Shown: positions 17,401 through 26,305, numbered from the stretch's first letter. The stretch: DNA of 40,647 nt from an uncultured Bacteroidales bacterium (GCA_905234655.1 CAJOJG010000024.1:1-40647); one strand, 5' to 3'. Translations and numbers: made by a program. The notes: generated by a model not told the origin, from the sequence alone.

Positions 17401-18220
17401 AAATGCTATATTCATCGGTCTGAAAATCCAAATATCCAACCGAAAAATCAATATCATCAGTCAAATTTCTAAATGTATACGAATAATGATTGGCAGAATC
17501 GACATTCATTCGCACATTCAAAACCGAGTTTTTGATGAAAACATCCTGCGGTGACGACGGGCCGTCAACCTCCAACATCACTGTAAAATCATCCCCAGAC
17601 GCGCATCGCAAGGAATCATTAAAAATCTTGACAGAATAAGGATTGTCAGGCTGATAATAAACCGAATAATTCATAAAACGCGATGCTGCAGACGACATTT
17701 TTGCTCTAAAAAGATAACTTACAAACAGTAAAAACGCCAATATACCACCCGAAACATACAAAAACTTAAGCGTCTTGCTGAAATTAATGGCATGTGTGAA
17801 ATTCCACGGGGAAATTTTGTCAATCTTTTGGTTAATAGCCGCGACAAGAAAATCATTGCTCTCTCCCCTATTCAACTGAATGACGTTCAAAAGCATGTCA
17901 TTTGAATCTGAAAAATACTCCGAAATAATCCCCGCAGCCTCTTCGTATGAGATGTATGGAACGATTTTCAACAGTTTTCCAAACGGAATTGCGATAAAAA
18001 ACACGAAAATCGACAAGAAAACAAACATCAAAAAAAAGAACAATACCGTCTTTACAGCAGGCGGCATGAATGCAAAAGACTCAATCATAAAGACTGTGAA
18101 CAACGAAACCGCCGCCACCACCACCAACAACAACACGCCGACAACGATTCTATTGGAATAAAATTTCCTGATAAAATCGTCCAATTTGACTTCTATGACT
18201 GAATAATTCGACTGCATCAT
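14450..18220 (-). CDS. DUF4175-family large membrane protein with coiled coil
   Basis: A 1256-residue protein of a family common in Bacteroidota, function unknown. Two N-terminal membrane helices (about 25-46 and 57-79) and a third near 150-170 anchor it. A beta-rich region follows (about 180-480: SVTPPSYTKISADEF; ATRKTALKSFDYHY-like strands), probably periplasmic with Ig-like folds. From about residue 500 to the end it is a long Gln/Asn/Lys-rich coiled coil (for example MDKIEQGQRLLNELNSDLND). That part is interrupted by a low-complexity Ser/Asp/Asn/Lys segment with seven SDSNK units. It overlaps the EnvC-like gene by 4 nt. A scaffold or envelope-organising role is inference only. Confidence 0.82.
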   Translation of the reverse strand: MMQSNYSVIEVKLDDFIRKFYSNRIVVGVLLLVVVAAVSLFTVFMIESFAFMPPAVKTVLFFFLMFVFLSIFVFFIAIPFGKLLKIVPYISYEEAAGIISEYFSDSNDMLLNVIQLNRGESNDFLVAAINQKIDKISPWNFTHAINFSKTLKFLYVSGGILAFLLFVSYLFRAKMSSAASRFMNYSVYYQPDNPYSVKIFNDSLRCASGDDFTVMLEVDGPSSPQDVFIKNSVLNVRMNVDSANHYSYTFRNLTDDIDFSVGYLDFQTDEYSISVFQKPQILGVTVSVTPPSYTKISADEFANSGDFTVPFGAQITWNFDVDNCKDFDFYVDSTRIESVLSVENVTTRKTALKSFDYHYDAVGDNGFRSSSNMFHVNIVPDYYPQIQVVSAVDSSAANAVFFSGHIVDDYGFHSLNFCYYDSQAPQSVKSQAIEIAPAVSQDFYFYFDFNNMPKSISYYFEVRDNDAISGFKSSKTPISVYTTITNDEKQERVNNLNNSIMDKIEQGQRLLNELNSDLNDFQKSISSNDKVSDWEKQLKLNNLMDKQNRLQQLMNELSQENMSKNAFENQLSPEMSEELLEKQKQLQELWDNLLTDDIKELLDKINEMAQSFNEKSLRENLQDLKFDFNQISEQLDRNNELMKLYNVDSKLQNLSKDLDKIASEYREVSKEVKNNKSQNNAKDGKTNARKNELNANSPNFEDSPNKDLSDKMEELKKQFDQKLADYNDLKKQNEELGENKLDIRDLSKEFQNLKNNLEYQLNEMKKLENKLDNKDNSKIVSRENIDNESDKHEKKSDSDEGGKSENTDSNKDKNSNKSGSNKDNNGGKSDLNKDKNADKSDSNKDNDGERSDSNKSDSNKSDSNKSDSNKSDSNKSDSNKSDSNKSNSQNNGQQNNNSRQSRENLSQMMDETAVEMEELSDKLQGMNQQSKEQKNKENLNDIRQILDNLLTISFNQEALIEQLKNNRQNSFMSTDLLRSQNSISKDFSLVKDSIYALAKREPKLGHAVYDKIDNINDYSNKIISGINSNSRSSVANNQQLLLTNVNELALLFNEIADQMQNQSGQQGNDTQQQQENTSRNKKEMQQREQNTQQMKSTQQSLKESLQKMLQRLQNGGKPSAQQLAESLKMQEMMMQKLQEMKNSHGLSSDEQKLMNQIQQMMEQNKSDIINRNFDRRLIDRQDVLFNKLLDLEKAEKSKDLDEKRESKQGTDIQINNNQNLNLKLKDFGTKEFINLSPINLNLFYQNIYNDYIQNID
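15564..15672. repeat. 15-bp tandem repeat, seven copies, coding for SDSNK
   Basis: The unit GACTTGTTTGAATCA (plus strand) is repeated seven times without change, giving SDSNK on the minus strand. The opposite strand is also open and would read FESDL. A unit length divisible by three means copy-number change keeps the frame. Confidence 0.9.
15869..15884. other. parS-like centromere site 5 (in the DUF4175 gene)
   Basis: GTTTTCACGTGAAACA, 14 of 16 matches with an intact TTTCACGTGAAA core; encodes VSREN. A half-site with CACGTGA, only 11 of 16, lies at 15509-15524. Confidence 0.75.
17088..17103. other. parS-like centromere site 6 (in the DUF4175 gene)
   Basis: ATATTCACGTGAAACA, 13 of 16 matches with an intact CACGTGAAACA half; encodes MFHVN. 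Confidence 0.6.
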
Positions 18221-19323
18221 TTCTTTGAATATTTAATTAACCATTTGTAAGGGTCAAGACATTGTGTTCCTTTCCAAATCTGGAAGTTAAAATTAGCGTG
18301 TTGATTGTCAGTTTCGAATGTGCCGATGACACCGCCACGCTCAACCTCGTCGCCAGTAGCAACTTTAATATGGTCGAGACCATTATAAACCGTGAAATAA
18401 CTGCCATGACGGACAATCACAACATACTTATTACGAGGCAAAAGTGTGATTTTTGCAACGACTCCATGGTAAACACACTTGACTTCGGACGAGGACGGAA
18501 CACAAAAATCAAGTCCATCATTTTTAATCTTGACATCGGCAAAAACAGGATGTTGCTTCTCGCCAAAATAATTGATAATTACCGCCTTATGTACCGGCCA
18601 CATCAAGTACCCTTCCTGAAGTTGGAATAAGGTCGACGAGTCGGACTGGTTGTCAGAGTTTCGTGTGATTTTTATCGAATCGAGATTGTCACGACGAATC
18701 TCATTATTGACCACATCGTCATTTGTGAGATTCTTGAGCAATGCCGAGCGGCGGGATTTGTATTGCTTTTTCAGGTCTTCCTGAACGCCCAATTCCTCAG
18801 ATTTCTTCTCATGCTCGTTCTTTTGATGCTCAAGGTCAACGACCACACGGACAATATCACGCTTCAAATTGTTAATACGTAAAATCTTTTTCTTACGATA
18901 ATCTGTCAACCACTTGACATACAGGAACTGACGATATGTGGTATAAAGATTGTCAAAACTGAAAATATCGAAGTTCTCATACATCATGCTGCGAAGACGG
19001 TGAGCCTTCACAATCAAGTCTGAATAGATATTCTTCTCATAATCGAGTTGCGCATTCAACCGATCATAATAAATCTCGTTGTTATATATGTCCTTGTCAA
19101 TCTGCTTGATTGAATCGAGGAGATTTTTCGTCACAATGTCCTTAAGATTAACCTGCTGGTCGAGAATCGAATAGTCAATCTCGGCATTAGACGAATTTGG
19201 CAAATCATGCTTAATGACATTATCCAAAAACGCACTCTCCTCATGCTTTGACATCTGCGCGTAACTATCTGCGCAACAAAGCATGACAAACACAACTACA
19301 AATATTTTACTTACAGTATTCAT
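18217..19323 (-). CDS. EnvC-like protein with degenerate M23 (LytM) domain
   Basis: A periplasmic protein (signal peptide ending SYAQ, about residue 23) with a long coiled coil (about 60-215) and a C-terminal LytM/M23 domain (about 245-368). EnvC-type proteins activate cell-wall amidases at division. The domain has lost metal ligands: NDGLDF (268-273) stands where HxGxD is expected, and NFNF (344-347) where HxH is expected. HG in VIVRHGSYFTVYNGL and GDEVERGGVIG are kept. It should therefore be a non-catalytic activator, as EnvC and NlpD are in E. coli. It abuts the DUF4292 gene and overlaps the DUF4175 gene by 4 nt. Confidence 0.85.
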   Translation of the reverse strand: MNTVSKIFVVVFVMLCCADSYAQMSKHEESAFLDNVIKHDLPNSSNAEIDYSILDQQVNLKDIVTKNLLDSIKQIDKDIYNNEIYYDRLNAQLDYEKNIYSDLIVKAHRLRSMMYENFDIFSFDNLYTTYRQFLYVKWLTDYRKKKILRINNLKRDIVRVVVDLEHQKNEHEKKSEELGVQEDLKKQYKSRRSALLKNLTNDDVVNNEIRRDNLDSIKITRNSDNQSDSSTLFQLQEGYLMWPVHKAVIINYFGEKQHPVFADVKIKNDGLDFCVPSSSEVKCVYHGVVAKITLLPRNKYVVIVRHGSYFTVYNGLDHIKVATGDEVERGGVIGTFETDNQHANFNFQIWKGTQCLDPYKWLIKYSKK

Positions 19324-20145
19324 CTAAAATTGAAACGGTTTATAACTCGATGGTATTGTCAAAGGGTAATTCAAATTTTTGTTAAACGTAACCTTGGTCG
19401 TCGTGAATGTCACGGTAGATTCGTCCATCTTTATCTTCAAAACCTTTGGCAAAAGATGCTCCGAAAATGTCTCATAATCGGAGTACGAAATGTCAACTTT
19501 CTTTTGCGTCTGAGGCATCTCGACAGTCGCAAGATTAATACGCCTGTTAGATTTATCGACGTTGCACAAATAGTTGAATCCGAATATCTTAGCATAGTCA
19601 GGATGATTTTCTGAACTAAGTCTTAACGAAGCATCGTCATCAGAAAAACTGAAATACGCGAGGTTCTCGACTTTATTCTCCGGAAAGATGAAAAACTCGT
19701 TCAAGAAAATACTTTGAAGAACACTATAATCGACCGCAACAGGAATGTAACTTTTCATCGCGTCGTATGTGCCCTTATAATAACTGTTCTTCAACTTCAC
19801 GACAGCAGCCACGGAATCTTGAGTGAACTTAGCACGTGCGACTTCAAAGCCCAAAGCTTTCACATACAGCCAAATCACAGAATCATTAGCGATGCGTAAC
19901 TGCCCTGATGCAGAAAGATTTCGCTCGGGTGACTCCAACTTGAGGTTGAAGGCAATTTCAACTGTTGAAAACTTGTCATTTTCCTCAAACAATTTCTTTG
20001 CATCATTTAGCAAAGCCGGATTGGAGTTCGCTATGACTTCAACTTTCTGCTTATCATCAACATCATTCTTGTGCTTCTTCTTATTGCCACACGCGCCAAG
20101 GAGAACCACCAAAGCCAAAAGTCCGAATAATAATTTTGTTTTCAT
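19324..20145 (-). CDS. DUF4292-family lipoprotein
   Basis: A Bacteroidota lipoprotein family with a LolA/LolB-like look; precise function unknown. ATG 20145 is chosen because it lies 2 nt after the stop of the TPR gene and gives a clean signal MKTKLLFGLLALVVLLGAC with lipobox LGAC (Cys19). Landmarks are FNLKLESPERNLSASGQLRIANDSVIWLYV (read in parts) and the paired-strand repeats to the C-terminus (TVTFTTTKVTFNKNLNYPL). Order TPR-DUF4292-EnvC is a familiar neighbourhood in this phylum, which suggests an envelope role. Confidence 0.85.
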   Translation of the reverse strand: MKTKLLFGLLALVVLLGACGNKKKHKNDVDDKQKVEVIANSNPALLNDAKKLFEENDKFSTVEIAFNLKLESPERNLSASGQLRIANDSVIWLYVKALGFEVARAKFTQDSVAAVVKLKNSYYKGTYDAMKSYIPVAVDYSVLQSIFLNEFFIFPENKVENLAYFSFSDDDASLRLSSENHPDYAKIFGFNYLCNVDKSNRRINLATVEMPQTQKKVDISYSDYETFSEHLLPKVLKIKMDESTVTFTTTKVTFNKNLNYPLTIPSSYKPFQF

Positions 20146-20147
20146 AT

Positions 20148-21827
20148 TCACTTGCAATTTTGTATTTTCTTGTTAATAATCATGGAGTTTCCTCCCCTAC
20201 TCTGTGCCTCTTGCCAATGTTTGACAGCCGAGGCACAATCGTTATTGTTTTTATAAATGTCACCCGCAAGGTCATGCAAGATGGATTTGTCATTCTTAAG
20301 CGAAATTGCTTTTTCTATATCGGAAACAGCATCAGCAATATTTCCCTTGACAAGATTGTAATAAGCCCTGACATAATAGAAATAGTAATAATTCCGCTGT
20401 TCCTTTTCTACTTTTATAAGTAAATTGCCTGCCAAAGTCATATTCTTTTTGGAATCTACAAGGCAATACACATATCTCGTCAGAAGGTACGAATCAAGTT
20501 GGTTATTGTTATAATATTTGTCAAAATAATCAAACGCAACTTCCTTATTTCCGAGTAAATAGTTATAAAGCCCATAATAAAACCAATAGTTGTGCACTAC
20601 GGGCGAAACATCAATCCCAAAATCCATCGCAGTCGCGAACTCATCCTCGGCAGAATTGAATTTACCAAGGCACATATCGGCAACCGCCGAGTACAAATAA
20701 ACCTCGGCGACATCAGGATAGAGTTCCAAAGCCTCGTCAACAAACTTCCGCAATCCTTCATAATTCTCAGTTATGAAATACAACTGGAAAATATTGTGGT
20801 AATTTTTGAAATCCGACTGATTGTGTTTGACGGCGAGTTCAAGTTGCTCGAGAGATTTTTCGGGTTTGTTAATGTAAAGATAAAAATCCGAAAAGTTGGT
20901 ATGCACCAAAGACGATTCCGGGAAAAAGTCATTCAATGTCTGGAAAAGATTTTCAACACACGCAACATCAAAAAATTTCGGATCTTTGAAAATGTCGGCA
21001 ATAATCAGAAGTTTGTCCTGAATTGTGATTTTGTCGCTCTTGAAAGACTCGACGAGATTTTGATAAAAACAATCGACCTGACCATTCGAGCGACACAGCA
21101 TAGCCTGAGAGAGTTGTGAAAGCGGATTATTGGGGTCAATTTTCTTAATTCGGTTTTGAACTTCTTGTGCCTCAGCGAGTTTGCCGTGAGAATAATACAA
21201 TTCTTCGAGCAAACCGTATGCACTCAAATTTGTGGAATCTGTACGAATTATGCGTTTGTACTCCTCGGCAGCAGAATTAATGTCATTTTTTTGGACGTAA
21301 AGTTCGGCGCGTTGAAGAGAATACAAAGTTTGGTAGCCAAAAATATTTTCCATCTTGTTGAGCGTCGCGATTGCATCGTTGGTTTTCTGAAAATGTAACT
21401 GAAAATCCAAAAAAGATTCGTAATCGCTGTAAGACGGATTTTCACTGAGATAAATTTCATAAAATTTCGACGCATTTTTATAATCGCCCAACTTTTCATA
21501 GACAGCACCGAGGAAATTGGAATACCAACGGTTGGAAGAGTTGAGATTATAAGCCTGAAGACCATACGAAAGCGCAGCATCAAAATCGCCGTTGCTGAAA
21601 TACAGCCTCGCGATTTCAAAATTGCAGACCGACGACGACGGATTGACCTTCAAAGCCGCCCGCAGCGACGACATCGCCTTCTCGTTTTCGCCTTTCAACA
21701 ACTGAATGTTTGCCTGCGAAAACAAGCCATTGAACTCGACAACCGGCGGCACAGACTTTTGAGCCTGTTGTGCAACGGCGGACACCGAGCAAATCACGCT
21801 TAATAATATGACCCCAAACCACCTCAT
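20148..21827 (-). CDS. Exported tetratricopeptide-repeat protein
   Basis: A 559-residue protein with signal peptide (cleavage after SAVAQ, about residue 19) and TPR helices over nearly the whole length, for example [39 protein letters not shown] in two adjoining repeats and [19 protein letters not shown]. It has no catalytic domain, so it is a binding scaffold in the periplasm or at the outer membrane. It overlaps dut by 4 nt and precedes the DUF4292 gene by 2 nt. Confidence 0.88.
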   Translation of the reverse strand: MRWFGVILLSVICSVSAVAQQAQKSVPPVVEFNGLFSQANIQLLKGENEKAMSSLRAALKVNPSSSVCNFEIARLYFSNGDFDAALSYGLQAYNLNSSNRWYSNFLGAVYEKLGDYKNASKFYEIYLSENPSYSDYESFLDFQLHFQKTNDAIATLNKMENIFGYQTLYSLQRAELYVQKNDINSAAEEYKRIIRTDSTNLSAYGLLEELYYSHGKLAEAQEVQNRIKKIDPNNPLSQLSQAMLCRSNGQVDCFYQNLVESFKSDKITIQDKLLIIADIFKDPKFFDVACVENLFQTLNDFFPESSLVHTNFSDFYLYINKPEKSLEQLELAVKHNQSDFKNYHNIFQLYFITENYEGLRKFVDEALELYPDVAEVYLYSAVADMCLGKFNSAEDEFATAMDFGIDVSPVVHNYWFYYGLYNYLLGNKEVAFDYFDKYYNNNQLDSYLLTRYVYCLVDSKKNMTLAGNLLIKVEKEQRNYYYFYYVRAYYNLVKGNIADAVSDIEKAISLKNDKSILHDLAGDIYKNNNDCASAVKHWQEAQSRGGNSMIINKKIQNCK

Positions 21828-22255
21828 ACGCCTGTATGGCCGAAACCGCCGTCGGCACGTACCGAATCACTTAACACTTCAACTTGCTGCAAATCAGCGT
21901 GTTCGTATTTTGCAATCACCATCTGGCAAATGCGGTCGCCTTGGTGGACGGTGAAATCCTGGTCGGAAAGGTTCACCAAAATCACTTTGATTTCGCCACG
22001 GTAATCGCTGTCGATGGTGCCGGGCGTATTGAGAACGGTGATGCCAGACTTGATGGCAAGCCCGGAACGCGGACGTATCTGCGCCTCGTGGCCGTCGGGC
22101 AATTCGATGAACAATCCCGTCGGTACCAAGACACGTTGCAACGGCTTGATTGTCAAGTCGTTGTCGAGGTTTGCGCGCAAGTCCATGCCTGCCGAAAATT
22201 CAGTGGAATACTGCGGCAGAGGATTGTTGCTTTTGTTTATAATCTTTACCAACAT
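21824..22255 (-). CDS. dut: Deoxyuridine 5'-triphosphate nucleotidohydrolase (dUTPase)
   Basis: Trimeric dUTPase hydrolyses dUTP to dUMP and pyrophosphate, keeping uracil out of DNA and feeding dTMP synthesis. All five motifs are present: AGMDLRA (22-28), RPRSGLA (61-67), [16 protein letters not shown] (76-91), GDRICQMVI, and C-terminal [14 protein letters not shown] 22255 gives the normal 143 residues; the longer frame adds nine residues not typical of the family. It overlaps the TPR gene by 4 nt. Confidence 0.96.
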   Translation of the reverse strand: MLVKIINKSNNPLPQYSTEFSAGMDLRANLDNDLTIKPLQRVLVPTGLFIELPDGHEAQIRPRSGLAIKSGITVLNTPGTIDSDYRGEIKVILVNLSDQDFTVHQGDRICQMVIAKYEHADLQQVEVLSDSVRADGGFGHTGV

Positions 22256-22295
22256 AACGCTTATATAATTATTAATTGACAAAATTAATCAAAAA

Positions 22296-23801
22296 TCACC
22301 GCTTTAACAATTTATTCGCGAGATTTTTTAACGGCTGAGCCAAGTTTTCAACTTTTATAACAATTCCCGCAAACATTATGATAATCAGTGAGTTGATTGC
22401 AAGTTTCGGAACGAGCGAAAGATTGTCGGTGAATGTCATCATGAAATAACAAGCACCACTTAACACCACGAAAATCAGTATGTTACGGAAGTCGTAATCG
22501 CACGGCAGGTAGTTCTTTCCCCAAAAATACGTAACGACGAGCATCACAAACGAACTCACCATATTGGTGAACGCGCAGGCGATGTAGCCGTAACGCGGAA
22601 CGAGAATGTAATCCAAAACGATAGTCAACACACTGCCAATCAGGAAGATATAAACGCCGTAAATCGTCTTTGCGGACAGTTTGTACCAAAACGATTGAAG
22701 ATAGACCATCCCGACGAGAAGATGTCCGATGAGCAACAGCGGAACTACCTTTAAGCCAGACCAATACGACTCGGCGATGAAATATTTTACAATGTCCATG
22801 AATCCCATGATGCCGAGGAAAATGAACGCGCCAAAGAGAATCAGGTATTTGTTGACTTTTGCAAAAAGCGGATTGAAGTCGGCGTTGCCCTTCTGCGAGA
22901 AGAAAAACGGGTCGGCGGCGTACCTGAAACATTGTATGAACAGCGTCATCAGCACGGCAATCTTGGCGTTGGCACCATAGATACCCATCTCGCTGAGAAT
23001 GAACGTGTTGCCGTCGGCCATGCCGTCAGGGACAGTGTAGAAAAACTTGATTGCGATACGGTCGAAAAAGTCGTTGATCATTCCTGCCAATCCCGACACG
23101 ACAAGCGGCAACGAATAGATGAGCATCCGACTCAGCAAATTTCCGTCAAAACGGAACTTAACTTTCAGATATTCAGGGACAAATAGAATCATCTCGACCA
23201 AATTGGCAGAAAGGTTTGCAATAAAAATATACCCCACACCAAAATCTTTTGAGTAAATTGACGAGAAAATATCGTAACTTTGCGCCAAATTCGGAAGCCA
23301 AAGTATGAAAAAGAGGTTGAGGAAAATGTTTACAAAAATGCCAATCAACTTGAACACGGCAAACTTGATAGCCTTGTTTTGTTGGCGAAGGCGGGCGTAT
23401 GGCAACGCTGTAAGTACATCAGTACCAAGTATTAAGACCACAAACACGACGAAATTGACGTGATGGTCGTAGTCGAGGACGTGGGCGATGTCGGGCGCAA
23501 AGAGCAACCCCAGCAACATGAACAGCGAACTCGTTGTGAATAAGGAAGTTGAAGACGTAGTGAAGACAAGGTCGGGGTTGTTTTCCGACTTTGAGAAATT
23601 GAAATAGCCAGTTTCCATTCCATACGTCAAAATAATGCGCAAAAATGCAATATAAGTGAACATTTCGACTACTATACCATACTCTGACGACGGAAAACAG
23701 TGGGTATATAACGGCACAAGAAAGTAGTTGAGGATGCGTCCCACGATAGAACTCATCCCATAGATAAACGTTTGGCCAGCAAGTTGTTTCAGTTTGCCCA
23801 T
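22296..23801 (-). CDS. Oligosaccharide flippase (Wzx/MOP-superfamily polysaccharide exporter)
   Basis: A 501-residue integral membrane protein with about 12-14 hydrophobic helices that would flip a lipid-linked oligosaccharide across the inner membrane. The N-terminal LAGQTFIYGMSSIVGRILNY and VPLYTHCFPSSEYG are typical of the polysaccharide biosynthesis (Wzx-like) group. It is the first gene of the long minus-strand operon, 40 nt ahead of dut. The lipid-linked substrate cannot be told. A lipid-II or O-antigen role are both possible. Confidence 0.88.
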   Translation of the reverse strand: MGKLKQLAGQTFIYGMSSIVGRILNYFLVPLYTHCFPSSEYGIVVEMFTYIAFLRIILTYGMETGYFNFSKSENNPDLVFTTSSTSLFTTSSLFMLLGLLFAPDIAHVLDYDHHVNFVVFVVLILGTDVLTALPYARLRQQNKAIKFAVFKLIGIFVNIFLNLFFILWLPNLAQSYDIFSSIYSKDFGVGYIFIANLSANLVEMILFVPEYLKVKFRFDGNLLSRMLIYSLPLVVSGLAGMINDFFDRIAIKFFYTVPDGMADGNTFILSEMGIYGANAKIAVLMTLFIQCFRYAADPFFFSQKGNADFNPLFAKVNKYLILFGAFIFLGIMGFMDIVKYFIAESYWSGLKVVPLLLIGHLLVGMVYLQSFWYKLSAKTIYGVYIFLIGSVLTIVLDYILVPRYGYIACAFTNMVSSFVMLVVTYFWGKNYLPCDYDFRNILIFVVLSGACYFMMTFTDNLSLVPKLAINSLIIIMFAGIVIKVENLAQPLKNLANKLLKR

Positions 23802-23871
23802 TGCAATTTTAGTTTAAAGTTCAAAAAGTGAAGATTAAAGTATATAAACCAAGTACAAAAATACAAAATAA

Positions 23872-24600
23872 ATGAAAACAAAGCAACTGATAATTACAGT
23901 GTTGATGGCAATGACGGCGGCGGCGGCAACGGCTCAAAACAAATGGAACTTCGAGTTTGGCGCAGGCGCGTCCGACAATTCGGGCAATGTCGATAACCTG
24001 AGCCTCAAAAACAACAGTAGCCTCTATTACGAGGACTCAACTCTCTGTTTCAGTACGAGTTACAAGTTTATTTACCAACTCGAAAACGGCCGCGAGAGCA
24101 ACAAGGGAATCAATAGCGGGCTGAATTTTGATTTTTACAAGTTCGGCAACTGGTCCACTTTTGTGGCGGTAGATTTGACAAGCAACCATTACAAGGGCTA
24201 CGATTTCAAGTCGAGTTCGCTGACTGGCGCGAAATACTATTTCCTCTCAAAACCAGACACTTGCGAGTATTCGCTGAGCGCGGCGATTGTCTATGACAAT
24301 GTGAATTACACCGACGAGGCCACTAACCTCAACAAGGAAATATGGCGGCTTTCGGTCCGTCCAAAAATAAAACAGCGAATCGGACAGACGCTAATGTTCA
24401 CATTGATAGCGTTTTACCAGCCGTCGATAAAGGATTTTGGCGACTACATCACAAACACGATGGTACACCTCGAAAACAAAATCGGTAAACGTGTGTATCT
24501 CGACCTGAGTTTCAACTACGAGTACCGTTCCGAAATCCCGTCCGACCAGTACAGCCACTACGACGCCGCCACAGAACTAACGTTCAAAATTAAACTGTAA
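23872..24600 (+). CDS. DUF481-like outer membrane protein
   Basis: A 242-residue protein with signal peptide (MKTKQLIITVLMAMTAAAATAQ, shown in its first 20 residues and two more) and alternating beta strands that fit a small outer-membrane barrel. Strand features such as WSTFVAVDLTSNHYKGYDF and RVYLDLSFNYEYRSEIPSDQ, with a last strand LTFKIKL, fit the DUF481 (YdiY-like) family. It is transcribed divergently from the flippase operon across 70 nt. Function is not known. Confidence 0.75.
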   Translation: MKTKQLIITVLMAMTAAAATAQNKWNFEFGAGASDNSGNVDNLSLKNNSSLYYEDSTLCFSTSYKFIYQLENGRESNKGINSGLNFDFYKFGNWSTFVAVDLTSNHYKGYDFKSSSLTGAKYYFLSKPDTCEYSLSAAIVYDNVNYTDEATNLNKEIWRLSVRPKIKQRIGQTLMFTLIAFYQPSIKDFGDYITNTMVHLENKIGKRVYLDLSFNYEYRSEIPSDQYSHYDAATELTFKIKL

Positions 24601-24607
24601 TTGGACA

Positions 24608-24630
24608 AACGCCTTGCGGCGTTTTCTTAG
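24608..24630 (+). terminator. Terminator after the DUF481 gene
   Basis: Stem AACGCC (24608-24613) / GGCGTT (24618-24623), tetraloop TTGC, followed by TTCTTA. Confidence 0.7.
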
Positions 24631-24651
24631 ACCATAAATTAAAAGAATGAC

Positions 24652-24714
24652 AAAGAATTAAAAGAATTAATCTTTAATGATTCAGAATAAGAATAAAAAT
24701 TCTTTTAATTCTTT
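24652..24714. repeat. 17-bp A/T-rich inverted repeat
   Basis: Arms AAAGAATTAAAAGAATT (24652-24668) and its exact inverse (24698-24714) with a 29-nt spacer. It lies between convergent genes. A second GC-rich hairpin, GACCGCC-gta-GGCGGTC, follows at 24740-24756, just beyond the hemW stop. Confidence 0.75.
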
Positions 24715-24761
24715 TTATTCTTTACATTTTGGTATCCAAGACCGCCGTAGGCGGTCGTCGG

Positions 24762-25931
24762 TCAGACGAAGAACTCGGATATGATGTAATCGGATATGAA
24801 AACTCCATTAATGTTGAGCCTTACATGACGGTCATTAATCTCAAAATAATCAATCAAATCTCTACGGCGAAGGATTTTTTCGAAATGTTTGAGATAATTG
24901 GCGAAATGCAACGTCAAATACTCTTTGTCGATGCCTTCGCGGGTGCGCAGACGAAGCATGATATACTCGTTGAAGAGGTCGTCGGGCGTGAGGATTTCGC
25001 GGTCGGAATAGGGGCGGTTTTCTGAGATTTGGCGGTGATAATCAGAGAGTTTGCGCTCGTTCCAACTGCGGCCGCCGTCGTAAAAAGAATGCGCCGAGGG
25101 TCCAAAACCAAGATAAGGCACTGAGTTCCAATAGTTTGAATTGTGGCGGGAATGTCGTCCGGGCAGCGAATAATTGGAAATTTCGTAATGATTGTAGCCG
25201 TCGGATTCAAGGATTTCGTGGATTAGACGGAATTGGCGAAGGTAAAAATCATCGTCCATCTTATGGATTTCGCCTTTGCGAAGTCTGAGCATGAACGGCG
25301 TATTTTCCTCAAAACCAAGCGAATACGCCGAAATGTGCGGGATTCCCTCGTCAATGAAAAAACGGAACGCGTCCTCAATCTGGAAGTCGTCGAGGGTCTC
25401 GTAACCAAAGATGTAATCCACAGAAAAATTATCGAAACCATATTTTCGGCAAAGTTCAAGGTATCGGTAATTGTCTGAAACAGAATGGTTTCGACCAAGA
25501 TAGCGCAGACCGCCGTCCGTCATGGACTGAAAGCCGGTGCTGAGCCTGTTGATGAAGCCAAGCCGTTGAAGATGAGAGAAATAATCGTCGGTGGCGTGTT
25601 CGGGATTGAGTTCGAGAGTAACTTCAAGCGAGGATTGCGGAACGAGGGATGAGGAACGGGGAATGTTAGGGGCAAGGTTGTAATTGTCGCAGATTGTCCG
25701 GTAGATGCGTTCAAGCGCGTCGGGCGGCAAAATCGACGGCGTGCCACCGCCAAAATAGACCGTCGTAACTTCTTGATTATGAAAAAGATATGATTTTTGC
25801 GCGATTTCCGTACATATAGAATCGAGGAAATCTTGCACATTATCACTATCTTTGCAGAGTTTTACGGAATAGAAGTCGCAATAGCCGCACTTCTTGGAGC
25901 AAAACGGAATATGAACGTAAATACCTGACAT
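24762..25931 (-). CDS. hemW: Radical SAM heme chaperone HemW (coproporphyrinogen-III-oxidase-like)
   Basis: HemW binds heme and an Fe-S cluster and delivers heme to respiratory enzymes; it was long named HemN-like. The start at ATG 25931 gives SGIYVHIPFCSKKCGYCDFY with cluster cysteines 11, 15 and 18. The longer frame adds 48 residues antisense to the vanZ-like gene. Other landmarks are VYFGGGTPSIL, LELNPEHATDD, RLSTGFQS, HISAYSLGFEENTPF and YEISNYSLPGRHSRHN. The length of 390 is normal. A short Ser/Pro-rich insert (IPRSSSLVPQSS) interrupts the usual sequence near residue 106; its DNA is GA-rich and simple. Confidence 0.92.
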   Translation of the reverse strand: MSGIYVHIPFCSKKCGYCDFYSVKLCKDSDNVQDFLDSICTEIAQKSYLFHNQEVTTVYFGGGTPSILPPDALERIYRTICDNYNLAPNIPRSSSLVPQSSLEVTLELNPEHATDDYFSHLQRLGFINRLSTGFQSMTDGGLRYLGRNHSVSDNYRYLELCRKYGFDNFSVDYIFGYETLDDFQIEDAFRFFIDEGIPHISAYSLGFEENTPFMLRLRKGEIHKMDDDFYLRQFRLIHEILESDGYNHYEISNYSLPGRHSRHNSNYWNSVPYLGFGPSAHSFYDGGRSWNERKLSDYHRQISENRPYSDREILTPDDLFNEYIMLRLRTREGIDKEYLTLHFANYLKHFEKILRRRDLIDYFEINDRHVRLNINGVFISDYIISEFFV

Positions 25932-25949
25932 AGTGTTAATTACAAAAAA

Positions 25950-26303
25950 ATGGACTTTATAAAGAAATACAAACTCAGCATCATCTGGGCGGTGATAATG
26001 CTCTTGGCGACCACGATGAAGTCGGGCGACGAGATGCCAAAATTCGACATCCCGTATATGGACAAAATCGTGCATTTCGGCATTTTTGGGGTGTTAGGAT
26101 TCCTCATCACCTACGAAAAACGCCGCGCCGACTGGCTCACGCTCGCCCTCTGCGCCGGTTTTGGAATCGCAATCGAGATTATACAATCATTCCTGCCGTG
26201 GCGCAGTTTTGAGGTGGCCGACATGGTGGCTGATACGCTCGGCGCGGCGGCAGGAATATTGGTAGCCAAATACTTGATTGGGTTTGCTAAAAACCTGAAA
26301 TAG
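25950..26303 (+). CDS. VanZ-like small membrane protein
   Basis: A 117-residue protein with three or four membrane helices. VanZ-family marks are DKIVHFGIFGVLGFLI near residue 38, EIIQSFLPWRSFEVADMVAD near 75, and a closing Gly/Ala-rich helix (LGAAAGILVAKYL). VanZ gives low-level teicoplanin resistance in enterococci, but most chromosomal homologues have no known role. It is divergent from hemW (18-nt gap) and convergent with rpiB (2-nt gap). Confidence 0.85.
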   Translation: MDFIKKYKLSIIWAVIMLLATTMKSGDEMPKFDIPYMDKIVHFGIFGVLGFLITYEKRRADWLTLALCAGFGIAIEIIQSFLPWRSFEVADMVADTLGAAAGILVAKYLIGFAKNLK

Positions 26304-26305
26304 AG

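Noticed and set aside
24740..24756. GC-rich hairpin after hemW as a classical terminator
   Set aside because: No T tract follows on the minus strand (continues TTGGATACC); kept only as a remark with the nearby inverted repeat.
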